Source: Ignavibacteria bacterium RIFOXYC2_FULL_35_21 (GTDB lineage: Bacteria > Bacteroidota > Ignavibacteria > Kapaibacteriales > UBA2268). From it: a stretch of DNA of 64,000 nucleotides. The DNA is taken from contig MHAY01000010.1 of assembly GCA_001804705.1 (NCBI GenBank), positions 1 to 64,000 of the forward strand, given 5' to 3'. Below are positions 53,600 to 62,261 of the stretch, one piece after another (position 1 is the first letter of the stretch; the number at the start of each line of letters is the position of its first letter). The translations under genes were made by a program, and so were the position numbers. The notes below the pieces were generated by a model, which was given only the letters and a program-made list of their open reading frames with translations, was not told where the DNA came from and searched no databases.

Positions 53600-54532
53600 A
53601 TGAATCATTATGCAGAAATCGAGCACCTGCTCGAAAGCGGCGCCCATTTCGGACATCTCACACGCCGCTGGAATCCCAAGATGGAAAAATATATTTTCGG
53701 TGAACGCAATGGTATCCACATCATTGATTTGCGTAAGACACAAATCCTGATAGATTTGGCAAGAAACGCAGTAAATGATGCTGCTTCCAGGGGCAAAATA
53801 GTCCTGTTTGTCGGTACAAAAACACAGGCTCAGGAAGTTGTCAAAGAGCATGCAAAAAGATGCGGTAGTAACTATGTTACAGAGCGTTGGCTTGGTGGTA
53901 TGCTAACAAACTTTTCTACTATCCGTAAAAGCATAAAAAGGCTTGCGTCAATTGATAAGATGGAAGTTGACGGAACTTTTGAAAAAATAACAAAAAAAGA
54001 AAAACTTATGCTTTCCCGCGAAAGAGACAGGCTCAGAAAAGTATTTGGCGGTATTGAAGAGATGACACGCCTGCCAGGCGCTATCTTCGTGGTTGATATT
54101 AAAAAAGAACACATTGCAGTTAAAGAAGCGAAAATACTCGATATACCTGTCATAGCTATGGTTGATACAAACTGCGACCCCGAGGATGCAGATTTTCCCA
54201 TACCGGCTAATGACGACTCAATTAAAACGATTGAGATTGTAACTAAAATTTTGGCTGATGCTGTGCTAGAAGGCTCGGAATTAGCTAAGATGAGACATGC
54301 TGAATTATCATCCGAATCGGAAAGAGTTACAAGGGAATCCGAAGCAGGCTCAGAAGACAAACCAAAGGTTCAGAGAAGGATGAGAGAAAGGAGAACCGGC
54401 AGAGGCGGCCAAAAAACTCAAAGGGGTGATAAACCAAGAACCACTGAAGCAAAAGAACCAACAGAAATAGTTGAAGAACAAACAAGTTCTGAGACGACAG
54501 TGGAAACAACACAAGAAAGCATTGAATCATAA
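53600..54532 (+). CDS. rpsB: 30S ribosomal protein S2 (with extended C-terminal tail)
   Basis: Small-subunit body protein. It has the S2 signatures LLESGAHFGHLTRRWNPKM, IHIIDLRKTQ, VLFVGTKTQA, RWLGGMLTNFSTIRKSI and MVDTNCDPEDADFPIP. The family usually ends near residue 230-250; this one has a further ~75-residue low-complexity tail. The tail is rich in Glu and Thr, with an Arg block (RRMRERRTGRGG). Strong RBS AAAGGAG eight bases before the ATG. tsf follows 34 bases later, the conserved pair. Confidence 0.96.
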   Translation: MNHYAEIEHLLESGAHFGHLTRRWNPKMEKYIFGERNGIHIIDLRKTQILIDLARNAVNDAASRGKIVLFVGTKTQAQEVVKEHAKRCGSNYVTERWLGGMLTNFSTIRKSIKRLASIDKMEVDGTFEKITKKEKLMLSRERDRLRKVFGGIEEMTRLPGAIFVVDIKKEHIAVKEAKILDIPVIAMVDTNCDPEDADFPIPANDDSIKTIEIVTKILADAVLEGSELAKMRHAELSSESERVTRESEAGSEDKPKVQRRMRERRTGRGGQKTQRGDKPRTTEAKEPTEIVEEQTSSETTVETTQESIES

Positions 54533-54566
54533 ATTTCAGTATTAATAATCTGACAGAAAGAAAAAA

Positions 54567-55427
54567 ATGGCAAATATAACACCACAGATGGTAAAAGAAC
54601 TTAGAGATAAAACCGGTGCGGGCATGGGTGATTGCAAAAATGCCCTGACCGATGCAGATGGAGATATGAAGAAAGCGATAGAAATACTCAGGAAAAAAGG
54701 GGCGGCTTCGGCGGCAAAACGTTCCGACCGTTCAGCTAATGAAGGCTTGATTGCATCGAAAGTTTCAGTAGATAATAAAACAGCAGTTATTGTCGAGATA
54801 AATTGTGAAACAGATTTTGTTGCAAGGAATGCTGAATTCGTTAACTATGTTGATAAAGTTGCTGAAGCCCTTATTAATAATGATGCCGCAAATGTTGATG
54901 AACTGAAAAAAGTTTCGCTTGGTTCAATGACCGTTCTCGATTTGCACAATGAGATATTAGCGAAATTCAGCGAAAAAATTGAAATCCGCAGATTTGAAAA
55001 ATTTTCGACTCAGGGATTTTTTGCAGATTATATCCATGCCGGCAGCAAGCTTGCTGTATTGGTTGAGTGTAATTTACCTGAGCTTAATCCAAAAGCATTT
55101 GCTTTACTCAGGGATGTGGCAATGCAGATTGCGGCAATGAATCCCCAGTACATTTCGAGAAATGATGTCAGCCAGGCAACGGTTGAAAAAGAAATTGAGA
55201 TTTATAAGGAATATGCTATTACCGAAGGGAAGAAACCCGATATAGCAGATAAAATCGCAATTGGAAAACTTGAGAAATTTTATCAGGAACAATGTCTGCT
55301 GGAACAAACCTTCGTTAAAGACCCCGGTAAAGTTGTTAATGATGTCCTTAAGGAAATATCTCAGGAGGCGGGTGCTGAAGCTAAGATACTGAAATTCAGA
55401 AGGTATTACCTCGGCGAAGAACTATAA
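54567..55427 (+). CDS. tsf: Elongation factor Ts
   Basis: Nucleotide exchange factor for EF-Tu. The N-terminal UBA-like domain carries VKELRDKTGAGMGDCKNAL, and the exchange core has VEINCETDFVARN. The C-terminal part retains VALQ-type segments (DVAMQIAAMNPQYISR). The 286 residues and two-domain form are normal. It shares its transcript with rpsB and ends at the terminator 55443-55490. Confidence 0.96.
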   Translation: MANITPQMVKELRDKTGAGMGDCKNALTDADGDMKKAIEILRKKGAASAAKRSDRSANEGLIASKVSVDNKTAVIVEINCETDFVARNAEFVNYVDKVAEALINNDAANVDELKKVSLGSMTVLDLHNEILAKFSEKIEIRRFEKFSTQGFFADYIHAGSKLAVLVECNLPELNPKAFALLRDVAMQIAAMNPQYISRNDVSQATVEKEIEIYKEYAITEGKKPDIADKIAIGKLEKFYQEQCLLEQTFVKDPGKVVNDVLKEISQEAGAEAKILKFRRYYLGEEL

Positions 55428-55442
55428 AAATGAAGAAACTCA

Positions 55443-55490
55443 AAAACGCCATTATGAAACAAATTGTAAAACTCGTAATGGCGTTTTCTT
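55443..55490 (+). terminator. Rho-independent terminator after tsf
   Basis: Stem AAAACGCCATTA / TAATGGCGTTTT of 12 bp with a 21-base loop, followed by CTTT. It lies about 15 bases after the tsf stop codon and separates rpsB-tsf from pyrH. Confidence 0.85.
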
Positions 55491-55507
55491 TAAATGGATA
55501 ATACAAT

Positions 55508-55539
55508 TTTGCTTTGGAGATAAAAAGTTTATAATTTTG
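55508..55539 (+). promoter_or_regulatory. Bacteroidota-type promoter of pyrH
   Basis: Exact TTTG, 20-base spacer, TAATTTTG directly after the tsf terminator and about 36 bases before the pyrH ATG. Confidence 0.75.
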
Positions 55540-55575
55540 AGAATGTAAGAATTAACATCATTTTAAAAGCTAAAT

Positions 55576-56286
55576 ATGGCACCTCAATACAAAAGAATAT
55601 TACTTAAACTCAGCGGAGAAGCTCTGATGGGAGAGCAGAATTTCGGAATTGAGCCATCCGTGTTAAAATTCTTTGCTGCAGAAGTTCATGAGATTTATCA
55701 ATTAGGTGTTGAAATTGGAATTGTCATTGGCGGTGGTAACATTTTCAGAGGAGTGGAAGCCGCAGCTCATGGAATCCATAAAGTATCGGGCGACCATATG
55801 GGTATGCTTGCAACTGTGATAAACTCGATTGCTCTTCAAAATGCACTCGAAGCACGCGGAATTCCTACTCGAATGCAGACGGCAATAAAAATGGAAGAAA
55901 TTGCCGAACCTTTTATCAGGCGAAGGGCAATCCGTCATCTCGAAAAAGGGAGAGTCGTTCTCTTCGGTGCAGGAACTGGCAATCCCTACTTTACGACAGA
56001 CACTGCCGCTGTACTGAGAGCTATCGAAATCGAAGCCCAGGTTATTATCAAAGGGACAAGAGTTAATGGTGTTTATGATTCTGACCCTGAAAAAAATCCA
56101 AATGCTGTCCGATTCAATAATATTTCTTACAGGGATGTGATGGAGAAGAATCTCAGAGTTATGGACCAGACTGCTATCACATTATGTTATGAGAATCATC
56201 TTCCTATAATAGTATTTAATATGAATGAAAAAAATAATTTATTGAAAGTTGTACTTGGTGAGGAAATAGGAACGATAGTTAAATAA
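55576..56286 (+). CDS. pyrH: UMP kinase (uridylate kinase)
   Basis: Phosphorylates UMP to UDP. Amino-acid-kinase fold with [39 protein letters not shown] and [16 protein letters not shown], then [16 protein letters not shown]. The 236 residues are the standard hexameric bacterial form. frr follows 94 bases later, the usual bacterial order after tsf. Confidence 0.97.
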   Translation: MAPQYKRILLKLSGEALMGEQNFGIEPSVLKFFAAEVHEIYQLGVEIGIVIGGGNIFRGVEAAAHGIHKVSGDHMGMLATVINSIALQNALEARGIPTRMQTAIKMEEIAEPFIRRRAIRHLEKGRVVLFGAGTGNPYFTTDTAAVLRAIEIEAQVIIKGTRVNGVYDSDPEKNPNAVRFNNISYRDVMEKNLRVMDQTAITLCYENHLPIIVFNMNEKNNLLKVVLGEEIGTIVK

Positions 56287-56380
56287 TGCAAAATGCAAAA
56301 TGTAAAATGTTGAATTTGGATGGAAACGATATTTTATATTTTTATAAAAATATGATGTCGAATAATCACTTGGATAAATT

Positions 56381-56941
56381 ATGGATGTGAAGGAAATATT
56401 AAGCAAGACAAGAGATGCCATGAGCAAGTCAGTTGAATTTTTTAAAAGCCAGCTTGCTAAGGTAAGGACGGGAAGGGCATCGTCAACACTTGTGGATAAT
56501 GTCAAAGCGGATTACTATGGTGCCGCTACTCCAATTCCACAGATGGCAACCATATCAGTCCCTGACGCAAGAACTATTGTCATTCAACCTTGGGACCGTT
56601 CCACTTTAACTGCAATTGAAAAAGCTATACAATCAGCCGACCTTGGGTTCAATCCTCAGAATGACGGAACTATAATCAGAATTCCTGTTCCTCCCCTGAC
56701 CGAGGAAAGAAGAAAGGAATTTGTTAAGGTATGCAAAAAATATGCTGAAGAAGGAAAGATTGCTTTACGGAACATACGAAGAGAGCAGAATGATGTTTTG
56801 AAGAAAGCAGAAAAAGACAAACAGATGTCCGAAGATGACTCCAAATGGGGCGAAGAAGAAATTCAAAAAATAATCACTGAATACACAAAGAAAATTGACG
56901 AATCGCTCGATAAGAAAGAAAAAGAATTAATGGAGGGGTAG
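56381..56941 (+). CDS. frr: Ribosome recycling factor
   Basis: Splits post-termination ribosomes together with EF-G. It has QLAKVRTGRASSTLVDNVKA at the tip of the first helices, DARTIVIQPWDRS in the domain 2 region, and PLTEERRKEFVKVCKKYAEE followed by VALRNIRR-type IALRNIRREQND. The 186 residues are exactly typical. The last gene of the housekeeping run before tRNA-Val. Confidence 0.97.
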   Translation: MDVKEILSKTRDAMSKSVEFFKSQLAKVRTGRASSTLVDNVKADYYGAATPIPQMATISVPDARTIVIQPWDRSTLTAIEKAIQSADLGFNPQNDGTIIRIPVPPLTEERRKEFVKVCKKYAEEGKIALRNIRREQNDVLKKAEKDKQMSEDDSKWGEEEIQKIITEYTKKIDESLDKKEKELMEG

Positions 56942-56972
56942 GGGCATAAGATTTTATCTCCTTTCATGATAA

Positions 56973-57004
56973 TTTTATTAAGACACAGGTATTTGTTAAT
57001 TTTG
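56973..57004 (+). promoter_or_regulatory. Promoter of tRNA-Val
   Basis: TTTT (one mismatch to TTTG), 20-base spacer, then TAATTTTG. Transcription would start about 9 bases before the mature tRNA. Confidence 0.55.
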
Positions 57005-57019
57005 CAGTTTTAAAAATCA

Positions 57020-57095
57020 GGGCTCATAGCTCAGTTTGGTCTAGAGCGCTTCCTTGACACGGAAGAGGTCACAGGTTCGAATCCCGTTGGGCCCA
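57020..57095 (+). tRNA. tRNA-Val (anticodon GAC)
   Basis: Cloverleaf: acceptor GGGCTCA / TGGGCCC with discriminator A; D arm GCTC / GAGC; anticodon stem CTTCC / GGAAG with loop TTGACAC, anticodon GAC at 57056-57058; T arm around GTTCGAATC. The T stem ACAGG / CCCGT contains one A-C mismatch. The 3' CCA is not encoded. Confidence 0.93.
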
Positions 57096-57190
57096 CGAAA
57101 ATTCTACAAAGAACTATCCTATATGTATTTGACAGAAAACAAAAATATATGTGATTTTTTTAATAAATTTTTGGAAAACCAAAACAAATT

Positions 57191-57220
57191 GAATATTATT
57201 GAATATTATTGAATATTATT
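57191..57220. repeat. Three tandem copies of a 10-base repeat
   Basis: GAATATTATT repeated three times without interruption in the A/T-rich gap after tRNA-Val. The gap 57096-57338 holds no gene. Confidence 0.85.
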
Positions 57221-57338
57221 TTTGAATTAATATAATATGGTTCCAGATGTTTTTAAGAAGTATAATTTAATAAATGAATTTTTTTGAACCCACCAATTAT
57301 TAAACCAACTCCCGTAAAGTGGAGGGGTGAGAAAGTAG

Positions 57339-58727
57339 TTATTTCCAAACATATATATTATTAATAAATATTTCGCTTTCGTATGAGATATCCCATACTG
57401 CAATATCTATATATTTAGCATAAGTATCAACTTTACATCTATAATTTCTATATCTTTCATCATTTATTTTATTACTTGGCGGCCAAATACCAATATATTG
57501 ATATGGGTCTTTACCTATATATTTAGGATTGCCATTAATATATATAAAACCGGATGAACCCCAATTACCACCAACTTCAACCCACTTAAAAGTAATATAA
57601 GATATATAAGTATCTTTTGTAAAACTTATCCTTAAAATACACAAATAATTTTGTTTATCATAAGTTGAGCCCAATAGAAAACAATCCCCAGTACAGCGCG
57701 ACTTCCCAAATCCAAAAGCTAAACCATCTAAAATTCTGCAAGTTTTTATTCCAGGTTGGACATCAAATGAATCCTTAATAAATATTGGTTTTAATTCAAT
57801 TCCTTGAACAAGATATGAACTATTTTTCCTAAAAACATTTCCAATCTCATTAAAATTTGCTTTAAATAATAAAGGTCTTGCCGGAATTTTTAAGCTATCG
57901 TAACCTTTTTCATTAAATTGATGAAGATTAAAATATTCCGGATTATATAAATTATTTATTATGCTTTGATACTCAGTTTCGCTTTTATTATGTATTAGGG
58001 ATAATTTATCATATTCATTTTTTAAAGAAGCATTGTCTTTACTTAAATTATTAATAATAAAAATTAGATAAATTATTATCAAACAACTAATTATTAAGCC
58101 TAATATAACGAGTAATTTCTGAATCTTTTTATTATATACTTTTGATTGATTATTCCTTTCATCTTCCTGTTTTCCTATCATAATAGATTTGTCTGAATTT
58201 GTCTCACTGTTTTGAGGTATTTCTTCGGGATTTGCGCCATTACTTATACTACTAATACCTTCTTTTCCATTATCTTCAGTTTTATTATCAGTTGCTGTTT
58301 GGGTGGTCTCTTCTTTCGCTATTTCTATGCGTAATTTTTTTTCGAGTTGTTTTGACCAGGGTTTGTTATATAAGTAAAAGCAAATAATGCTAAATACTTT
58401 TTTGTTTATTGATGTTTTATTAATTCTATATTCAAATGTATTCCATAGATAATTATTACTGCATATATTTTGTACATCTTTGATAACGAACTGTTTTATT
58501 CCATCTAGTGTTGATATCTCAAATTTTAACCCTGCTTCCTGCAAAGATTCCAGCATCTTATATAATTCATTTCTTAAAACTTCATCCCAGGAAGCTTTTG
58601 AGTTTAAGGAATCTAAATTAGAACTAGCATTAATTTTATTAAGTAAATCGGATTTGATTTGTTTTTTTACATTTAAATCAATTGAATAATTTTTATCCTC
58701 AAAAGTAATGGTCTTAGATTCATCCAT
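57339..58727 (-). CDS. Single-pass membrane protein of unknown function
   Basis: 462 residues without a signal peptide. Residues about 1-145 form a cytoplasmic charged helical part, followed by a Gln/Asn/Ser-rich linker. One transmembrane helix lies near 205-232 (VILGLIISCLIIIYLIFII), then a short coiled-coil stretch. The C-terminal ~200 residues are beta-rich and resemble an extracytoplasmic lectin-like or jelly-roll domain (WVEVGGNWGSSGFIYING, FINNIYVWK at the end). I do not recognise a family. It is more A/T-rich than the ribosomal genes and lies just after a tRNA gene, a common integration site. Confidence 0.72.
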   Translation of the reverse strand: MDESKTITFEDKNYSIDLNVKKQIKSDLLNKINASSNLDSLNSKASWDEVLRNELYKMLESLQEAGLKFEISTLDGIKQFVIKDVQNICSNNYLWNTFEYRINKTSINKKVFSIICFYLYNKPWSKQLEKKLRIEIAKEETTQTATDNKTEDNGKEGISSISNGANPEEIPQNSETNSDKSIMIGKQEDERNNQSKVYNKKIQKLLVILGLIISCLIIIYLIFIINNLSKDNASLKNEYDKLSLIHNKSETEYQSIINNLYNPEYFNLHQFNEKGYDSLKIPARPLLFKANFNEIGNVFRKNSSYLVQGIELKPIFIKDSFDVQPGIKTCRILDGLAFGFGKSRCTGDCFLLGSTYDKQNYLCILRISFTKDTYISYITFKWVEVGGNWGSSGFIYINGNPKYIGKDPYQYIGIWPPSNKINDERYRNYRCKVDTYAKYIDIAVWDISYESEIFINNIYVWK

Positions 58728-59132
58728 AAGTTTAAAATTTTAATAAAATGTAAATACAAAACCAATTTGAACCAGTTTAAAACCAGCATTAAACCAGTTA
58801 AATACTTGTTAAATATAGAACTTAGTTTGCATTATGATAATTTTTTCCATAATTTTGTAACGAATTATTTTTTTATAGTGTTCGATGTTTTCTGAATTTT
58901 AAATATAAGAAAAATAATTTAATAAATTATTAATTATAAACAAATAAATAAATTTTTGAAAGGGTTGAGATACCAATTAATTCATAAAAAAGGTAACCGA
59001 TGTAATGCTTCAAATGAAAATGGGATTTCATTAACTAATGTAGTTGAAAATTAATTTATTATTCTTAATAAAATAAGGAATTGTTTATTAAAAAAAGTTT
59101 TAACTAATGTTACACATATTTTCGGAGGTTTT
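58728..59132. other. 405-bp A/T-rich divergent region with an outlying promoter
   Basis: No gene. It contains an ACCAG-rich stretch (AACCAGTTTAAAACCAGC) near 58769 and an exact promoter at 58826-58857 pointing right. The promoter leaves a leader of about 265 bases before the next gene, longer than elsewhere in the window. A TTGAGATACC segment within it was checked and not accepted as a riboswitch. Confidence 0.6.
58826..58857 (+). promoter_or_regulatory. Bacteroidota-type promoter with unusually long leader
   Basis: Exact TTTG, 20-base spacer, TAATTTTG. The next start codon is at 59133, so the transcript would carry about 265 untranslated bases. Confidence 0.65.
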
Positions 59133-59600
59133 ATGATTCGATTTTTTCTCATAATGATTTTCTGCTCGTCTTATCTTTTTGCACAGCAGGAAGCATCTAT
59201 CCACATTATGCAACAAGGAGGAAAAGACACGACGTTTTCTATTTTCGATATTAACAAAATTACTTTCACCCCCTGCACTCCTTCGGCAATTTTTGATAAT
59301 GGAAATCAGACTGTTCTCCCTCAAAAAATTACATTTACAAAGAGCTATCCAAATCCTTTTAATGAAAATATCACTATTGAATACGATTTGGAAAAGTCAG
59401 GAAATGTTTCAATAAGCATTTTTGATTCGCAAGGAAATATTATTACGGATTTAAGCAATAGTTTCAGGGAAAAAGGAAACCATTCATTCTTATGGAACGG
59501 AAAAAATAATCATGGTAATAGCGTATTGAGCGGAATATACTTTTATCAAATCAAATTTGATAATGAAATCTTAATAAAAAATATTATTCATATTAAATAA
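59133..59600 (+). CDS. Small secreted protein with FlgD-like T9SS C-terminal domain
   Basis: 155 residues: signal peptide (about 1-18, ending LFAQQE), then ~35 residues with GGKDTTFSIFDINKITFTPC, then a FlgD-Ig/T9SS type A domain. That domain has YPNPFNENITIEYDL, VSISIFDSQGN, FLWNGKNNHGNSV, and ends IKNIIHIK. Almost nothing remains besides the sorting domain. The short middle motif recurs in the next gene, 15 bases downstream. RBS GGAGG lies nine bases before the ATG. Confidence 0.85.
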   Translation: MIRFFLIMIFCSSYLFAQQEASIHIMQQGGKDTTFSIFDINKITFTPCTPSAIFDNGNQTVLPQKITFTKSYPNPFNENITIEYDLEKSGNVSISIFDSQGNIITDLSNSFREKGNHSFLWNGKNNHGNSVLSGIYFYQIKFDNEILIKNIIHIK

Positions 59601-59615
59601 TCAGGGAGTAAAAAA

Positions 59616-60341
59616 ATGAAAAAAATATTTTCAATTCTTGCTTTATTTATAACAATTTCTTTGGTATCCTTTGCACAACAAGCAAAGATGAACGTTCATA
59701 CCAATGACGGTAAAATTACAACCTACGAACTTGATAAAATTGATAGCTTGACGTTTACACCATGTAATACTCCGCAAGACACTACAGTTTCAATCTGCGA
59801 TCAAGTATGGATGAAGAAAAATCTTGATGTTGACCATTACCGCAACGGTGACCCAATACCACAGGTTACTGATCCTACGCAATGGGCAAATTTGACTACA
59901 GGTGCCTGGTGCTATTACAACAATGACCCGGCAAATCGTACAACTTATGGAAAGATATACAATTGGTATGCAGTAAATGACTCACGTGGCTTGGCTCCTG
60001 TAGGCTGGCACATACCAACGGATGCAGAATGGACTGAATTAGAAAATTGTCTTGGGGGTGAAAGTGTAGCAGGTGGCAAAATGAAAGAAACAGGCACAAC
60101 ACATTGGTTAAGCCCTAACACAGGAGCGACTAATGAAAGTGGGTTTACAGCTCTTCCGGGTGGTTCCCGTAGTTATATGAATGGTTTATATTATGAAATT
60201 GGACAAAGCGGTGCCTGGTGGTCTTCTACAGAGTTTACACCTTTCGCATATGGCAGGTACATTGTTTATAATAGCGCTAATTTTAATAGGGACCAATACT
60301 ATAGGACAAATGGATTTCCAGTTCGTTGTGTAAAGGATTAA
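59616..60341 (+). CDS. Exported FISUMP-domain (Fibrobacter succinogenes major paralogous domain) protein
   Basis: Signal peptide about 1-20 (ending VSFAQQA), then HTNDGKITTYELDKID-SLTFTPC, the same module as in the preceding gene. A ~180-residue FISUMP domain follows. Its hallmarks are VWMKKNLDV, GKIYNWYAVND, GLAPVGWHIPTDAEWTEL, GFTALPGGSRSYMN, WWSSTEF and the end FPVRCVKD. It is a predicted surface lipid-free protein of unknown role. No T9SS tail, so if it is exported together with its neighbour, that one may supply the sorting signal. A terminator follows at 60376-60412. Confidence 0.9.
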   Translation: MKKIFSILALFITISLVSFAQQAKMNVHTNDGKITTYELDKIDSLTFTPCNTPQDTTVSICDQVWMKKNLDVDHYRNGDPIPQVTDPTQWANLTTGAWCYYNNDPANRTTYGKIYNWYAVNDSRGLAPVGWHIPTDAEWTELENCLGGESVAGGKMKETGTTHWLSPNTGATNESGFTALPGGSRSYMNGLYYEIGQSGAWWSSTEFTPFAYGRYIVYNSANFNRDQYYRTNGFPVRCVKD

Positions 60342-60375
60342 TTGACAATTATACTTCATATAAAAAAAATGATAC

Positions 60376-60412
60376 AAACTCCATTTTTCTTATGAAAATT
60401 GGAGTTTTTTTT
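60376..60412 (+). terminator. Terminator after the FISUMP gene
   Basis: AAACTCCA / TGGAGTTT stem with a 16-base A/T-rich loop, followed by TTTTT and more T. About 35 bases after the stop codon. Confidence 0.85.
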
Positions 60413-60450
60413 ATCTGAAAAATTTATTAAGCGAAAAGTGCAATTATTTT

Positions 60451-60768
60451 TCACACCACCCTAATCCCATTCTTCAATATTTCTTTGACGAATGGATTGT
60501 CTTCTGTGAAGTCTTCAGGGCGGAATGGATGAGTATCTAGGTCGTAGCTGCTTCTTAAGACGGGTCTGTCAAGCTTAATATTATCAAATAATCTTATACC
60601 TTCAAACTCATCAGAAATAACCGCCAAGTCAATATCACTATATTTGTTATAATTACCTGTTGCATAGCTTCCAAAAAGAATTGCCTGCTGAATATGAATT
60701 TTTTCCTTTTCGGCTTCTTCAATAAAGTGATGTATGATATCCATTATTTGAGCTGGGACTTGAACCAT
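60451..60768 (-). CDS. MNT-type minimal nucleotidyltransferase (HEPN-MNT antitoxin)
   Basis: Pol-beta-like nucleotidyltransferase with GSYATGNYNKYSDIDLAVIS, giving the GSxxxG and SDxD metal motif near residues 33-51. The 105 residues match the minimal MntA form. In HEPN-MNT modules this protein modifies and silences the HEPN toxin. Its start overlaps the end of the HEPN gene by 25 bases, so the pair is translated together. Confidence 0.87.
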   Translation of the reverse strand: MVQVPAQIMDIIHHFIEEAEKEKIHIQQAILFGSYATGNYNKYSDIDLAVISDEFEGIRLFDNIKLDRPVLRSSYDLDTHPFRPEDFTEDNPFVKEILKNGIRVV

Positions 60769-61136
60769 TGGTATCTTTCTTTAATTTTATTAAAATTATC
60801 TAAACAATACTCTTTTGTTACTATTTTATGAAATTCTTTTTTATAATCAGGATAACGGTTTTCAAGATGGAAATTATTTACAAGTCTCAAAAAAGCTAAT
60901 TCATCTTCAGTTTGGTTTAAAATTGTTTCTTTAGCAAGATTCAAAAGGTTATGAATCTTTGGATGATTAACATCCTTATTAAACTTCACCCAATGTGCTT
61001 TCAGGATTTTTTCAAGAACTAAATGACCGAGAAACAAACACCAATCATAATGACCGCTATTATAGAGAGATTCTGCAGTTTCCAAATCATTTTCTGCCGT
61101 TTCAATCCAGTATTGTATGGTTTCGTCAATTGTCAT
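60744..61136 (-). CDS. HEPN-domain protein (putative HEPN-MNT toxin)
   Basis: HEPN helical domain of 130 residues with the N-terminal YWIETAENDLETAESLYNSG and GHYDWCLFLGHLVLEKILKA, then the NRYPDYK-type segment near 93-99. A candidate RNase motif is Arg84-x5-His90 (RLVNNFH), close to the RX4-6H pattern of HEPN toxins, but its position in this subfamily is not certain. Upstream member of a two-gene minus-strand module with the nucleotidyltransferase. Confidence 0.85.
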   Translation of the reverse strand: MTIDETIQYWIETAENDLETAESLYNSGHYDWCLFLGHLVLEKILKAHWVKFNKDVNHPKIHNLLNLAKETILNQTEDELAFLRLVNNFHLENRYPDYKKEFHKIVTKEYCLDNFNKIKERYQWFKSQLK

Positions 61137-61197
61137 AACCGTCTAAACGAAAAAATAATTTATAAATTTTAATATTTCTTTATAAACTACCAAGAAT

Positions 61198-62124
61198 CTA
61201 TTCTACAATCTCTTCCCTTCTCAAATCAAAGACGAACTGACTGAATTCGGCACTGAACATTATAATCAGTACGAAGTAATATACCCATAATGCAATTGAT
61301 GCGAGTATAGCATAAGTGCCATAGAACAATCCATAAGTTGTAACACCGCTGATATACCATGCAAAAAGGAAGCGTGAAATTTCTATAAAAACTACACTGA
61401 TACCAATGCTCAAAAACCTGATGAAACGTTTTGTCTTCTTGTTCGGTACAAACCTGAACAAAAGATAAAACAATAGAAAGGATGAAACGATTGAAAAAAC
61501 TGTTGAATAAATTAATGAAAAAATACTTTGAACGTTCGAAGGTAATGAATTAGCCATCAATTCCTCTGCGATTGTTGTCAATGGAAAAATAAATGAAGCA
61601 ACAAGAACAAGTAATGCAAGAGCTATTATAAGAAAAATATCCTTTATTTTATATACAAAGAAAATGTGAGGTGAAGGAATTCTGAAAATTCTGTTTAAAG
61701 CTGTCCTGAGCGAACTCAACAATGTTGATGAAAGCCATAAAAGTGATATTATACCAATCCACCCGGCAATGGAACTGCCAGATAAAATACTATTCACTTC
61801 TTCAATAGTATTTTTAAGAAAATCGAAAGTCTTGTTATGAGGAGGCAAAACTCCTTCGAGAGCTGTCGTTAAAAATGAAGATACAGAGCCAATTTCGAAA
61901 ATTACATTTACGAGATAAATTGCAATCAGCAGTAATGGTATAAGATACAAAAGAATATTGAATGCAATTCCTGCCGATAAGAGAAAAAGATGGTGCTGTT
62001 CGACACGTTCGAAGAAAGATTCAATTCCGGCTACTACTCTTCTGAATTTCTTATTTTTTAAATTAAGTAAATTCAGGAGTTTTAATATATCCCTGTCCTT
62101 GATTTCGAGTTCGAGCATTTTCAA
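61198..62124 (-). CDS. YihY/virulence factor BrkB family inner-membrane protein
   Basis: About six transmembrane helices after a ~35-residue cytoplasmic N-terminus. It has the family features AGIAFNILLYLIPLLL, GIISLLWLSSTLLSSLRTALNRIF and the C-terminal GTYAILASIALWVYYFVLIIMFSAEF. The 308 residues are normal. Its function in bacteria is debated, from efflux to envelope integrity. It is divergent from the lipoprotein gene across 137 bases that carry a hairpin. Confidence 0.93.
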   Translation of the reverse strand: MKMLELEIKDRDILKLLNLLNLKNKKFRRVVAGIESFFERVEQHHLFLLSAGIAFNILLYLIPLLLIAIYLVNVIFEIGSVSSFLTTALEGVLPPHNKTFDFLKNTIEEVNSILSGSSIAGWIGIISLLWLSSTLLSSLRTALNRIFRIPSPHIFFVYKIKDIFLIIALALLVLVASFIFPLTTIAEELMANSLPSNVQSIFSLIYSTVFSIVSSFLLFYLLFRFVPNKKTKRFIRFLSIGISVVFIEISRFLFAWYISGVTTYGLFYGTYAILASIALWVYYFVLIIMFSAEFSQFVFDLRREEIVE

Positions 62125-62148
62125 TTTTACACTATATATAATAAAACT

Positions 62149-62171
62149 GTGTCAGGTGAAACACCTGACAC
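62149..62171. repeat. Perfect hairpin GTGTCAGGTG-AAA-CACCTGACAC
   Basis: Ten-base arms with a three-base loop between two divergent genes. A third partial copy (CTCCTGACACGG) follows at 62188-62199, so it may be part of a short dispersed element or an operator. Confidence 0.75.
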
Positions 62172-62261
62172 GGATTAAATGAGTTACTCCTGACACGGAA
62201 TAATAATGCAATATAGAAAATGAAAATGAAAAATATTGCCGATATTTGAAAATAATGAAAA

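Noticed and set aside
58960..59040. TPP-riboswitch-like stretch (TTGAGATACC ... GGTAACCGATG)
   Set aside because: Only short parts resemble the TPP core, the second conserved strand (CTGATC) is missing, and the downstream gene has no link to thiamine.
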